Under the pieces are notes generated by a model. The model saw nothing but the letters and a program-made list of their open reading frames with translations, was not told the origin of the DNA and made no database searches. A DNA stretch of 64,000 nt, taken from Methylophaga sp. OBS1 (GTDB taxonomy: Bacteria; Pseudomonadota; Gammaproteobacteria; Nitrosococcales; Methylophagaceae). A program made the position numbers and the translations under genes. Within the stretch, counting starts at the first letter, position 1, and each line of letters starts with the position of its first letter. Below are positions 38,123-46,277 of this stretch, piece by piece. The DNA is taken from contig NZ_JAPDMS010000001.1 in NCBI RefSeq assembly GCF_026319365.1, positions 569,417 through 633,416 of the forward strand, in the 5' to 3' direction.

Positions 38123-38269
38123 GAGTTCGGCCTCAGCTGTCCATGATGGGGATGTCATGCTGACTCGTCGAAATCGATAAAGTTCAGCCGCACTTTTATT
38201 GCTATCAGTCGCCGAGTCACCTACATTATTCTTCAACCGACTCAATCAAAATGACAATGACGCCAAACA

Positions 38270-39571
38270 ATGGATAACTATAAAGCACTTCTGGATCAGT
38301 TCCTGACAACGAGTCTGCATTGGCTGAGCAGTCCCAAGTTCTACTCACAGATTGGCCTGATTCTGCTGGCGCTGCTCATAGCTTTCCCATTGGCGAAGTT
38401 CCTCAAATCCCGCTCCCCCCTGCTTCGTCAGGCGCCCACTGATGGAGCCATGCTTAACCTGAGACAGGGGATTTACCGTTTGCGGGATCTTGTCCTGCCC
38501 CTGATGATGATACTGGCCTTGTCGGTGGCAGCAGACATCGGTCAGGCATTGTTGGCGCAGAGCTGGCTGATCAGGATCAGCCTCAGCGTCGCTGTGATCT
38601 TTATGCTTTACACCATCATTAACCGCTTCGTTGAAAAACAACTGTTCAGAAAACTCGCATTGTGGATGATTTTGCCGATTGCCGTGCTGCATATCCTGGG
38701 CTGGCTGGATGAGGTAGTTGCCTACCTTGAGACAATTTCACTGCAAATCGGTAACTTCAAGATATCCGCCTATGGTGTAGCCAGGGTGTTGATTTTCGGT
38801 TCAGTCCTGTTCTGGCTGGGCAGACTCTCCAATAACGCCGGACAGCAGATAATCCGCAACCAGGAAGACCTGGATCTGGGGACGCGAGAAGTCTTTGCCA
38901 AGCTGTTCCAGGTAACCCTGTTTGTGGTGGTATTCCTGATGTTGCTGCAAATCATGGGCATTAACCTCACAGCCCTTGCTGTCTTCGGTGGTGCTGTCGG
39001 TGTGGGTTTAGGCTTTGGTCTGCAATCGATCGCCTCCAACTTTATTTCCGGGATCATTTTGTTGCTGGACCGCTCTCTTTCCGTAGGCGATTATGTCGAA
39101 ATGGAAGACGGTCGAGCTGGCACCATTCGTGAGCTGAAAATGCGCTCTACTACGCTGGAAACCTTTGATGGCAAAGACATCATGGTACCCAACGAACAAT
39201 TTATCACCACCAGTTTTACCAACTGGACGCACAAAAATCAGAAACAACGTTACTCGCTCACTTTCCAGGTGGCCTACAAAACAGACCTGCACAAACTGTT
39301 TGAACTGGTTCGTGAGGTGGTGGCCAGTCATCCCCAGGTCATCAGTGGACCGGATATTCCCATTGAGGAAAGACCGGATGCAGAAATCCAGGGGTTTGCT
39401 GATTCCGGTATCGATATCCTGGTTGAATTCTGGATGGAAGGCATCGATGACGGTCGTAACCGGGTGGGCGGTGATTTGCTGCTGATGATATGGGATATCC
39501 TGCAACAACACGGTATTGAAATCCCATTCCCGCAACGCGAAATCAAAATCCTGGGACAACCCGCTCATTAA
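38270..39571 (+). CDS. MscS-family mechanosensitive ion channel
   Basis: 433 residues, longer than the 286-residue E. coli MscS because of extra N-terminal membrane helices (about five in total before residue 250). The pore helix GGAVGVGLGFGLQSIASNFI carries the Gly/Ala packing pattern, followed by the beta domain (LLDRSLSVGDYVEMEDGRAG, TLETFDGKDIMVPNEQFI) and a C-terminal cytoplasmic domain. It opens under membrane tension to release solutes during a drop in osmolarity, useful to a salt-dwelling cell with ectoine. No ribosome site is strong before ATG 38270. Monocistronic. Confidence 0.92.
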   Translation: MDNYKALLDQFLTTSLHWLSSPKFYSQIGLILLALLIAFPLAKFLKSRSPLLRQAPTDGAMLNLRQGIYRLRDLVLPLMMILALSVAADIGQALLAQSWLIRISLSVAVIFMLYTIINRFVEKQLFRKLALWMILPIAVLHILGWLDEVVAYLETISLQIGNFKISAYGVARVLIFGSVLFWLGRLSNNAGQQIIRNQEDLDLGTREVFAKLFQVTLFVVVFLMLLQIMGINLTALAVFGGAVGVGLGFGLQSIASNFISGIILLLDRSLSVGDYVEMEDGRAGTIRELKMRSTTLETFDGKDIMVPNEQFITTSFTNWTHKNQKQRYSLTFQVAYKTDLHKLFELVREVVASHPQVISGPDIPIEERPDAEIQGFADSGIDILVEFWMEGIDDGRNRVGGDLLLMIWDILQQHGIEIPFPQREIKILGQPAH

Positions 39572-39731
39572 GCGTCCAGGGCAGAGCACGCATTGACTGT
39601 CCGACAACTTATTGTCTTGTGCGCAACATTTCATGCTAAGATGATGATAAAGCGTTTCTGACCTTCACTTCTTATTCACAAAAGCTGTTATTGAATGGCA
39701 ACAGGTCAGTGACAACAATAGCGAGGTGAGT

Positions 39732-40130
39732 ATGAAGTTCTCCCCCTTAATCGCACCGTCAGTCGTCTTGATGATAGTGGCATTCAACCAGACATTTGCC
39801 GGATCAGCACCGGATAGCCAGCCCGGTGCTCACATCAAAGCAGAAAATCAACGCATTTCCCAGATCAGCAAAACCTGTTATCAGAGCTGGAAGCAACTCA
39901 ACTGGACCATCGGTGAAAATGCCATGTCCGCTGAGGATCATCCGGCATTCAGCCAGGGCATCAAACGCATCTGTCAGGCTCGTGCCGAACTGTTCTTCGA
40001 AGGCTATGAGATTACGCCTTTCATTGAACCTGAATCACAGGCGCAGATCTTTCCTATTGTGTTTCGGCCCGATGTTGAAGAAATCAAACAGCATCTGCGT
40101 CAGAACCTGCCTAAACTTCGTCTGATTTAA
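39732..40130 (+). CDS. Small secreted hypothetical protein
   Basis: 132 residues. The signal peptide MKFSPLIAPSVVLMIVAFNQTFAG ends near residue 24, so I start at ATG 39732 with GAGG upstream rather than at GTG 39726. The mature part is polar and helical with two Cys (KTCYQSW and RICQAR) likely forming a disulfide, and the end is basic (NLPKLRLI). The family is not recognised. It is free-standing between MscS and the OhrR-like regulator. Confidence 0.65.
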   Translation: MKFSPLIAPSVVLMIVAFNQTFAGSAPDSQPGAHIKAENQRISQISKTCYQSWKQLNWTIGENAMSAEDHPAFSQGIKRICQARAELFFEGYEITPFIEPESQAQIFPIVFRPDVEEIKQHLRQNLPKLRLI

Positions 40131-40251
40131 TCCGGGGCTGAAGACTGAGCCCCTCTGTGCAGGGTGTCTGAGCACTTCAGGAAAGTCATTTTACTGCCGG
40201 TGTGCCGTTGTATTTTTGCCGCCTCGCTTAACAGCGGCTGTAAATCTTCCT

Positions 40252-40267
40252 ATATTATGCATAATAT
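40252..40267. promoter_or_regulatory. Perfect 16-base palindrome upstream of ohrR
   Basis: ATATTATGCATAATAT reads the same on both strands. It lies about 63 bases before the OhrR-like regulator's ATG, where an autoregulatory MarR-family operator is expected. Known OhrR sites are similar AT-rich dyads, but differ in sequence. Confidence 0.6.
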
Positions 40268-40329
40268 GGTGTGCAAATGGATAAACACGTTTTGTGTTGC
40301 ACGCAATGCATAACAATGAGGATTAAGGC

Positions 40330-40788
40330 ATGTCGCAATTCGAAAACCTGAAACTGGACAAGCAATTATGCTTCGCGCTGTACAGCGCTACCAATAATAT
40401 CACCCGTCTCTATCGCAGTTTGCTGGATGACTACGATTTGACTTATCCGCAGTATCTGGTGTTGTTGGTATTGTGGGAGAAAGACGGCATCGCCATCAAA
40501 GAGGTCATGAAGAAACTCAACCTGGATTCAGGCACCCTGTCACCGATTATCAAACGCCTGCAGAATGCCGGCATGGTGGAGAAAGTACGCACAGATAAAG
40601 ACGAGCGCATCGTCCGCCTGCTACTGACTGACAAGTCCAGGAAGCTGGAACCAATGATTGCCAAAGTACAGGAACAGGTGGCCTGTCAGACGCAACTGAA
40701 CTCAACCGAGTTTTTCGAACTGCTCGACCGGCTAAATCAACTGGCCAGCAGTCTCAGTAACCGAAATGCCCGGGATTCTGCCGCCTGA
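40330..40788 (+). CDS. ohrR: Organic hydroperoxide sensor OhrR-like MarR regulator
   Basis: 152 residues, MarR winged helix. The reactive Cys14 is in LDKQLCFALYSATNNI, the region that in OhrR proteins is oxidised by organic peroxides to release DNA. The wing is near KVRTDKDERIVRLLLT. It normally represses ohr, a peroxide reductase; no ohr is found next to it here, so its target lies elsewhere. A 16-base palindrome precedes it and a terminator follows, making it single-gene. A second Cys (QVACQTQ) near the end suggests the two-Cys class. Confidence 0.85.
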   Translation: MSQFENLKLDKQLCFALYSATNNITRLYRSLLDDYDLTYPQYLVLLVLWEKDGIAIKEVMKKLNLDSGTLSPIIKRLQNAGMVEKVRTDKDERIVRLLLTDKSRKLEPMIAKVQEQVACQTQLNSTEFFELLDRLNQLASSLSNRNARDSAA

Positions 40789-40819
40789 TCAGTCAACCAG
40801 CCAGCTTTACTTAAAACTT

Positions 40820-40850
40820 GAAAGGCCCCAATTTATTGGGGCTTTTTATT
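40820..40850. terminator. Rho-independent terminator between ohrR and membrane protein gene
   Basis: AAAGGCCCCAA and TTGGGGCTTT around TTA, followed by TTATT. It ends the ohrR transcript and its right side overlaps the stop of the leftward gene at 40846. Confidence 0.9.
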
Positions 40851-41631
40851 GCCAGTGTATAGTGTTGGCAATTCGAAGCGCCAACCAAACAAACAGCAAT
40901 GGTAACAGGACCATGATCAGCACAAACTCGGCAAGCAGATAGACGGCTGCCTCGACGCCCTGCTCAGCACGACTTTTCACCTGACTCAGTTGAGTCTGTA
41001 GATCAAACCTGTCACGCAGGTGACTCAACCAGCCCCCCGACTCTGACTGGTAACTCTCGTTGAGTTGATCAACACTGCTTTGCGCTGATTCGAGCACGGC
41101 AACAGCTTGCTGACGCTCTGTCTGTAACCAGTTTTGCGTCTGGTGAGACACCACAGCCAGCATGGGCACAGTGAATCTCAACACGGTCAGGATCACCAGC
41201 ATTTTTAAGACGACTCGACCTGAGTTACCGACTGCTGGCCGCAGAGTCGACAGCTGCAGCGCCATCACAGCGAGCAAGACAAGCAGTATCTGAATTAAAG
41301 CATGATCTGTCAGCATCAGAATAATCTTCTGCACGCCAATTGATGCTGAGGCAATGAGTAAAACCGTAGAGACTTGCTCTATCAGATCATTCAGTGGGTC
41401 GAGAACCTCTCCGGGTGTCAGTGTCAGACCAACGCCCATAGGCTCAATCGACATTTCCGTTCCCTGAGCAACAGAAATCACGGCATTGAGCCCCCTCGCC
41501 AGTGCATAGACCGTCAGCGTAATCTTCAGCATCTGTGTCAGCTGCTCACTGAAAACCGCTTCCAGAGGCAGACAGGCAAGCAGCAGGCAAACCAGTGCGA
41601 CTGCAATCGATAACTTCTGTCTCAGTGCCAT
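40846..41631 (-). CDS. Hypothetical inner-membrane protein
   Basis: 261 residues. A hydrophobic N-terminus (LSIAVALVCLLLACLPLEAV), then several membrane segments near 80-165, then a coiled-coil-like soluble part (TQNWLQTERQQAVAVLESAQ ... LQTQLSQVKSRAEQG) and a final membrane helix (LAEFVLIMVLLPLLFVWLAL). I do not recognise the family. AGGAGACAGG precedes ATG 41631. It is divergent from pqqA copy 2. Long coiled coils between membrane anchors suggest a structural or scaffold role, but that is a guess. Confidence 0.75.
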   Translation of the reverse strand: MALRQKLSIAVALVCLLLACLPLEAVFSEQLTQMLKITLTVYALARGLNAVISVAQGTEMSIEPMGVGLTLTPGEVLDPLNDLIEQVSTVLLIASASIGVQKIILMLTDHALIQILLVLLAVMALQLSTLRPAVGNSGRVVLKMLVILTVLRFTVPMLAVVSHQTQNWLQTERQQAVAVLESAQSSVDQLNESYQSESGGWLSHLRDRFDLQTQLSQVKSRAEQGVEAAVYLLAEFVLIMVLLPLLFVWLALRIANTIHWQ

Positions 41632-41772
41632 CCTGTCTCCTGCTCGTTTTTCAGCTCAGGATAATCCTGAACAATATCGCGCCAAAGCCTGATTGTGCAT
41701 CTGGTGGCGATCTCTAAAATAACAGACAACTACTTGAACTTCTCAAGTAATCACTCAACGAGGAAATTTGTT

Positions 41773-41844
41773 ATGTGGACTAAACCAGAATATTCAGACA
41801 TGCGTTTTGGCTTTGAAGTGACTATGTACATCTGCAACCGCTGA
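41773..41844 (+). CDS. pqqA: PQQ precursor peptide PqqA, copy 2
   Basis: 23 residues from ATG 41773 to TGA 41844, preceded by GAGGAAA. It begins MWTKPEY and holds [11 protein letters not shown], keeping Glu15 and Tyr19 that become PQQ. It is 20 of 23 identical to the copy at 36801 and differs at residues 6, 8 and 21, where it gains a Cys (NNR to CNR), unusual in PqqA. It has its own terminator and no pqq enzyme genes nearby. Upstream lie two dyads, TCAGGATAATCCTGA at 41656-41670 and TACTTGA/TCAAGTA at 41731-41749, which may be regulatory. Confidence 0.93.
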   Translation: MWTKPEYSDMRFGFEVTMYICNR

Positions 41845-41862
41845 TACACAGCCTGAACGCAA

Positions 41863-41891
41863 TAAAAAGCCCCTTTCAAGGGGCTTTTTTT
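41863..41891 (+). terminator. Rho-independent terminator after pqqA copy 2
   Basis: AAAAAGCCCC and GGGGCTTTTT around TTTCAA, 18 bases past the stop. Its A-run makes it usable on the other strand for the cyclase gene at 41904 as well. Confidence 0.92.
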
Positions 41892-41903
41892 ATGCCTGAT
41901 GGT

Positions 41904-43379
41904 TTATTCCGCGAGCTTGATGCAGTTCCTGCCAGCCCCTTTGGCAAGGTAAAGCGCCTTATCTGCACGCTCAATCAAGGTGGTCATGCCCTCCCCTTGT
42001 TTGAGTTCAGAAAGGCCCGCGCTCACAGTGACGGTCAGTCTTTGATCCTCAAAATGGAATGTCCAGGCTGAAATAGCACGTCGAATTGCTTCTATTCGCT
42101 GCATGGCATGAGTCTGGTCGCAGTCAGTGAACATGACCAGAAACTCTTCACCGCCCCAGCGACATAAAACATCTTCCTTACGGATGTGTAGCTTGATAAT
42201 ACGGGCTACCGCTTCCAGCACTTCATCACCATGCTGATGACCATGGTTATCATTCACCTGTTTGAAGTGGTCGATATCAATCAATGCCAGAGAGATGGCC
42301 TGCTGACTGCGTCGGGATTTAGCCAGGGCCTGCTCGAACAGACTATCAAAGACCTGGCGGGTGGCAGCACCGGTCAGCTTATCACGGGAGGCCATGGTCT
42401 CGAGTTTTCCCTGATATCCCCGCAGCGCCAGATGAGCGATGATCAGCACCACGACACTGATAGCCAACGAGACCAGAAGGTTAATCCATAAAGCGGCTTC
42501 AACTTTCTCTGAAGCCGGATCATTGATCTGTTCCACGATCAGAAACCAGTCAAATTCCGGCACCAGACGACTGTTGAGATAGATCACATTACCGTTCTTG
42601 GCTTCGAAGGATACGGAAGCACTGGGCGTGGTCAGAATACGGGTGAACAGTTTATCCAGGCCTTCCTTATTCTGAATATGCAGTTCATCACTGTACTGAC
42701 TGCTCTGCAGCATCACATCGCCCTGGCGATTAACGAAATAAATTTCGCGGCCATAACGACGCTGATAATTTTCAATCAGCTGAACCACACTCTCCATAGA
42801 CAGCCCTACACCAATAAGACCGATAAATTCCCCCTCACGGTCTTCCACCCGATAATTGACGAAAATACTCAGTCGGCTTCGATCAGCCGTATCCTGGTCG
42901 ATGTTGATCTCGTAATCCTGATTCATATGGCGGGCATGGAAGTACCAGTCATCCGCCGGTTCATCTTTTGAGACCTGTTTGATGATGCCGTCAGGATGAT
43001 AGTAGAGTCGGCTTTTTTCAGAAACGAAAAAGGCCGTGATGGTTTCGTATTTTTCCTGGATTTGAGCCAGATAACGCTGCATCTGCTTTGGATCCTGCTC
43101 GCCGTTGGCGACCCAATCTATCGCGAAGGTATCGTTGGCCATCAATGAGGAAATCAGCACCGGCTGCAGCAAATCCCGTTGAATCTCGGAGTAGATATTG
43201 TCACTGGTCAACGGCAGCATTTCCTGTTGCAGGCGTTCTGCAATGGAATCACGCGCAACAAAATAACCGATCAGACTGGTTGCCAGAAACCCCAGCAATA
43301 CAATGACACTGATGATGACGCTATAGAGACGTTTACGGCTGCGCATAATAGGCCTGACTTGCCTGAAAAAAGCTGACAT
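41904..43379 (-). CDS. Cache-domain membrane diguanylate cyclase
   Basis: 491 residues. Membrane helix at about 17-43 (LYSVIISVIVLLGFLATSLI), a periplasmic dCache-like sensor to about 290 (TITAFFVSEKSRLYYHPDG, DWYFHARHM, GLIGVGLSMESVVQLIENY), a second helix near 295-318, and a GGDEF domain with RWGGEEF near 408 and intact LIDIDHFKQVNDNHGH. It should sense a small extracellular molecule and make cyclic-di-GMP. ATG 43379 is preferred over a TTG at 43388. The ligand is unknown. It is not in an operon. Confidence 0.92.
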   Translation of the reverse strand: MSAFFRQVRPIMRSRKRLYSVIISVIVLLGFLATSLIGYFVARDSIAERLQQEMLPLTSDNIYSEIQRDLLQPVLISSLMANDTFAIDWVANGEQDPKQMQRYLAQIQEKYETITAFFVSEKSRLYYHPDGIIKQVSKDEPADDWYFHARHMNQDYEINIDQDTADRSRLSIFVNYRVEDREGEFIGLIGVGLSMESVVQLIENYQRRYGREIYFVNRQGDVMLQSSQYSDELHIQNKEGLDKLFTRILTTPSASVSFEAKNGNVIYLNSRLVPEFDWFLIVEQINDPASEKVEAALWINLLVSLAISVVVLIIAHLALRGYQGKLETMASRDKLTGAATRQVFDSLFEQALAKSRRSQQAISLALIDIDHFKQVNDNHGHQHGDEVLEAVARIIKLHIRKEDVLCRWGGEEFLVMFTDCDQTHAMQRIEAIRRAISAWTFHFEDQRLTVTVSAGLSELKQGEGMTTLIERADKALYLAKGAGRNCIKLAE

Positions 43380-43500
43380 GATAGGCAAGCTGGGTTTTAA
43401 ATACCAGTTTTAAAAAAACATTTTTGTGATCAATGCAGCCTGCTATCGTCAGCGGTCGTATAACATCTGGCGCCTGCTCACTCAAATACTGCCAGAGGCA

Positions 43501-43821
43501 TCAGCGCTCATCCTCATCGGGTAAATGATAATGCCGGTCTTCGGACTCTTCACCGCCAATCCGATTGAAGTAAAACACACCAAAGGCAAAGCTGACCACA
43601 AGCAGCAGGTAGAAAATGTCCAGATCGTCATCCTTGAACAGACTCAGCACTGCCCAGGCCGGTGCGATATAAAAGACGATACTGAAAATCACGGCCAGTG
43701 GTCTGCCAAACTCATTGTAAGCACCACGATAGGCGTATCGACTGAACAGACCGGTCAGAAATCCACCAAACAGCGCCAGAATGAGATAGAGAACCATACC
43801 GATAATGCTGACGTTCGACAT
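43501..43821 (-). CDS. Small hypothetical membrane protein
   Basis: 106 residues with three hydrophobic segments (VLYLILALFGGFLTGLFSRY; LAVIFSIVFYIAPAWAVLSLF; LLLVVSFAFGVFYFN) and an acidic, His-containing C-terminal tail (EESEDRHYHLPDEDER). The family is not recognised. It lies 32 bases downstream of the 5-formyl-THF cyclo-ligase gene in the same direction and may share its transcript. Confidence 0.7.
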   Translation of the reverse strand: MSNVSIIGMVLYLILALFGGFLTGLFSRYAYRGAYNEFGRPLAVIFSIVFYIAPAWAVLSLFKDDDLDIFYLLLVVSFAFGVFYFNRIGGEESEDRHYHLPDEDER

Positions 43822-43853
43822 AAATGCCCCTTCATTGCCTTAAACTACACTAC

Positions 43854-44435
43854 TTAGATGTCTGAGTTGGCCTGAGGTTCAGGCAATTGTAGACCTGTCT
43901 CTGTAATTATCCGCATCATGGGTATATCCAGCGCGTGCGGATGAATAGTTTCCAATCGCCCCATTTCCATTCCCACGCCAATAGTCTCGACAGGCTCCGA
44001 CCTCTCAGCCAGGGTCCTGTCGTAATAACCGCCACCGTAACCCAGTCGATAATGGGCTTTATCAAAGCCGACCAGAGGCACCAAAAATCTGCTCGGCGTT
44101 AACCACTCAGGCTGTGCTGGCACCGGAATATTCCAAGTGCCCTGAATCATCGGTGTATCCGGCTGCCAGCGCGCAAAGTCTAATAGACGGCTGCGATTGT
44201 TGATAACAGGCACAGCGAGTGTCCAGCCTGCCCCAAGCAACCCCTCCGCAAGGACACGGCAATCGATTTCACCTTTAATGGGCCAGTAAATACCCAGTAT
44301 GTCGGGCGGACAGTCTTCCAGATACATTGCGACGTGTGCCAGACAAGATTTACTGATCTGTTTATGTGCCTTTTCAGTCAGCGAAGCTCTCTCTTCAAGC
44401 AAGCGCTGACGTTGTTCCTGTCGCCAGGTTTTCAT
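43854..44435 (-). CDS. ygfA: 5-formyltetrahydrofolate cyclo-ligase
   Basis: 193 residues. It converts 5-formyl-THF to 5,10-methenyl-THF using ATP, rescuing folate in one-carbon metabolism. Motifs: basic N-terminal KTWRQEQRQRLLEER, the middle IYWPIKGEID, and the conserved C-terminal phosphate-binding RLGYGGGYYDR. Also called Fau. In enterobacteria this gene follows the 6S RNA gene ssrS; here the gap to the divergent hmp gene is only about 107 bases, so ssrS is not there. It is divergent from hmp. Confidence 0.93.
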   Translation of the reverse strand: MKTWRQEQRQRLLEERASLTEKAHKQISKSCLAHVAMYLEDCPPDILGIYWPIKGEIDCRVLAEGLLGAGWTLAVPVINNRSRLLDFARWQPDTPMIQGTWNIPVPAQPEWLTPSRFLVPLVGFDKAHYRLGYGGGYYDRTLAERSEPVETIGVGMEMGRLETIHPHALDIPMMRIITETGLQLPEPQANSDI

Positions 44436-44489
44436 TGAAATATTCCTCTCATTGGATTATCCACTTGACGAAATTATAACTGGTAAATA

Positions 44490-44513
44490 ATATGCATCTT
44501 ATAAATACGCATT
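44490..44513. promoter_or_regulatory. Possible NsrR site before hmp
   Basis: ATGCATCTT at 44492-44500 is the exact complement of the NsrR half-site AAGATGCAT, and ATACGCAT lies downstream as a weaker second arm. It is about 40 bases ahead of hmp, as expected for nitric-oxide-relieved repression. The spacing of the arms is wider than the standard site. Confidence 0.4.
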
Positions 44514-44542
44514 TTATATACTTGTTTTAAGGAGCCCTGCTC

Positions 44543-45751
44543 ATGCACCCGGAAACCATCAATACTATCAAAGCCACAGTCCCCGTTCTTCAAGCCCATG
44601 GTGAACAGTTGACCCGTCTTTTTTATCAGCGGATGTTTGAAAATAATCCTGAAGTGAGGGTTTTCTTCAATCAGGCTCACCAGCAGGCTGGCAGTCAACA
44701 AAAGGCGCTTGCCGGTGCCATTTGTGCTTACGCAGAAAACATTGACGATCCGACTGCCCTGGTAGCAGCGGTAGAGTTGATTGCACAAAAGCATGCCTCA
44801 TTGGGGATCCAGCCGGAACACTATCCGATCGTAGGTCAGAACCTGCTGGGCGCAATTAAAGAATTACTGGGTGATGCGGCAACTGATGACATCATCAATG
44901 CCTGGGCAGAGGCCTATCAGGTGTTAGCTGATATATTCATAAAGCGAGAAGCGGAAATCTATCGCCACCACGAACAGCACCATGGCTGGCAAGGATTTAA
45001 ACCTTTCACGGTGGTTAAACGGGAAGCCAACAGTGCAATCATCAGCTCGTTTTATCTTCAGCCGCTTGATAATCAACCACTGTCCCCCCATCAGGCGGGT
45101 CAATACATTAGTGTGCGGGTTCCAGCAGGCAAAAATGCCGAGTCGATGCGTAACTACAGCCTTTCCAATAAGCCGGGAGAGGACTTTTATCGGATTAGTG
45201 TCAAACGCGAAACAGCCGTTCAGGATGATGCACCCAACGGTTTGGTTTCCAACTTTCTGCATGATCAGATTGATACCGGTGATACCATTTGGGTGGGACC
45301 GCCCTGTGGCGAATTTACCATTCGTACGCCGACGGGCAGCCCCATGGTGATGATTGCCGGTGGCGTGGGAATCACCCCACTTTTGTCGATGCTGCATGCC
45401 AGCCTGGAGGAGTATGAGAAGGCACCGGTGACCTTAATACAAGCCGCCGTAAATGGAGAAAAGTTGGCGTTTGCTGATGAAATTGCCGCATTGAAAGCGC
45501 ATCATGAACACTTCGATTGGCATATCCGCTACAGTGACCCGACGGATAATGATCGTTATCTGGGACGCTTTCACAGCGAGGGCTGGATCGATGAGGCATT
45601 ACTGACGACGCTGGATAAATCGGCAGATTTTTATCTGTGTGGCCCCAGCGGCATGATGCAGCACTGCTTCCAATTACTGACAAAATCCGGCGTTGCGCGC
45701 GAACAAATCCATCTGGAAGCATTTGGGCCGGCGCTTCAGCTGGCCGGCTGA
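44543..45751 (+). CDS. hmp: Flavohaemoglobin, nitric oxide dioxygenase
   Basis: 402 residues. Globin domain to about 145 with distal Tyr28 in LFYQRMF and proximal His84 in AQKHASLGI, then a ferredoxin-reductase-like FAD domain (MRNYSLSNKPGEDFYRISVKR) and NAD domain (MIAGGVGITPLLSMLHASL, FYLCGPSGMM). It oxidises nitric oxide to nitrate with O2 and NAD(P)H in the cytoplasm. It has a good AAGGAGCC ribosome site. The convergent neighbour is its likely repressor NsrR. A possible NsrR half-site lies upstream. Confidence 0.96.
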   Translation: MHPETINTIKATVPVLQAHGEQLTRLFYQRMFENNPEVRVFFNQAHQQAGSQQKALAGAICAYAENIDDPTALVAAVELIAQKHASLGIQPEHYPIVGQNLLGAIKELLGDAATDDIINAWAEAYQVLADIFIKREAEIYRHHEQHHGWQGFKPFTVVKREANSAIISSFYLQPLDNQPLSPHQAGQYISVRVPAGKNAESMRNYSLSNKPGEDFYRISVKRETAVQDDAPNGLVSNFLHDQIDTGDTIWVGPPCGEFTIRTPTGSPMVMIAGGVGITPLLSMLHASLEEYEKAPVTLIQAAVNGEKLAFADEIAALKAHHEHFDWHIRYSDPTDNDRYLGRFHSEGWIDEALLTTLDKSADFYLCGPSGMMQHCFQLLTKSGVAREQIHLEAFGPALQLAG

Positions 45752-45779
45752 ACCTTTACATAGCTCAGGGATGAGCGAA

Positions 45780-46211
45780 TCAGGCCACATTCAAGCTTTG
45801 CTGAAGCTTGGCTTTATTTTTAACGACATCTTCAAGCGTATAGCCGTCCAGTACTTCCAGGAACGCCTTCTGTGCTTTACGCAGTGCACTGTAAAGAATG
45901 CAGACATTGTCTATTGGGCAGGCACACTTATCACCGAAACATTCAAGCAACTCCATATTCTCAGTTTTCCGGATCACCTTGCCGATATTAACCTCTGCAG
46001 ATGGCATGGCCAGCTTCAAACCACCACCTCGGCCACGCTGACTGAGAACGATTTTTTCCTGCACCAGTTTCTGGGCGACTTTTGCCAGATGGTTGGTGGA
46101 TATACCATAGCGCTCAGCCGCGTCTTTAACCGTCGCTGGCTTATCACCGGGATGAATCGCCAGGTAAATCAGCAGACGCATCGCGTAATCCGAGTGTGTA
46201 GTGAGCTGCAT
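45780..46211 (-). CDS. nsrR: Rrf2-family regulator, probable nitric oxide sensor NsrR
   Basis: 143 residues. The N-terminal winged helix (MQLTTHSDYAMRLLIYLAIH, YGISTNHLAKVAQKLVQ, RGRGGGLKLA) is Rrf2-type. Cys91, 96, 98 and 104 in the segment LLECFGDKCACPIDNVC are set for an iron-sulfur cluster; NsrR needs three. Nitric oxide destroys the cluster and frees target genes. It lies convergent with hmp, a classic NsrR target. AAGGAG precedes the ATG. Two similar dyads lie just upstream in its own promoter (46233-46277). The extra Cys relative to other NsrR proteins should be noted. Confidence 0.88.
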   Translation of the reverse strand: MQLTTHSDYAMRLLIYLAIHPGDKPATVKDAAERYGISTNHLAKVAQKLVQEKIVLSQRGRGGGLKLAMPSAEVNIGKVIRKTENMELLECFGDKCACPIDNVCILYSALRKAQKAFLEVLDGYTLEDVVKNKAKLQQSLNVA

Positions 46212-46232
46212 TAACGTACTCCTTAAAACTGC

Positions 46233-46277
46233 GGTATAGTCTATCCCAATTAAAATGGGTATAATTTATACCGATTT
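46233..46277. promoter_or_regulatory. Tandem dyad operators in the nsrR promoter
   Basis: Site A, GGTATAGTCTATCCC at 46233-46247, and site B, GGTATAATTTATACC at 46258-46272, agree at 12 of 15 positions and have their centres 25 bases apart. Site B extends to a 25-base near-palindrome AAAT..GGTATAA.TTATACC..ATTT (46253-46277) and contains a TATAAT element on the plus strand. They lie just ahead of nsrR and fit autoregulation. Confidence 0.6.

Noticed and set aside
39008..39634. A 208-codon minus-strand frame over the MscS gene
   Set aside because: It overlaps the well-supported channel gene along most of its length and has no ribosome site or family pattern.
44436..44542. 6S RNA (ssrS), often beside the cyclo-ligase gene
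   Set aside because: The gap to hmp is only 107 bases, too short for the roughly 180-base 6S RNA, and no matching hairpin is seen.
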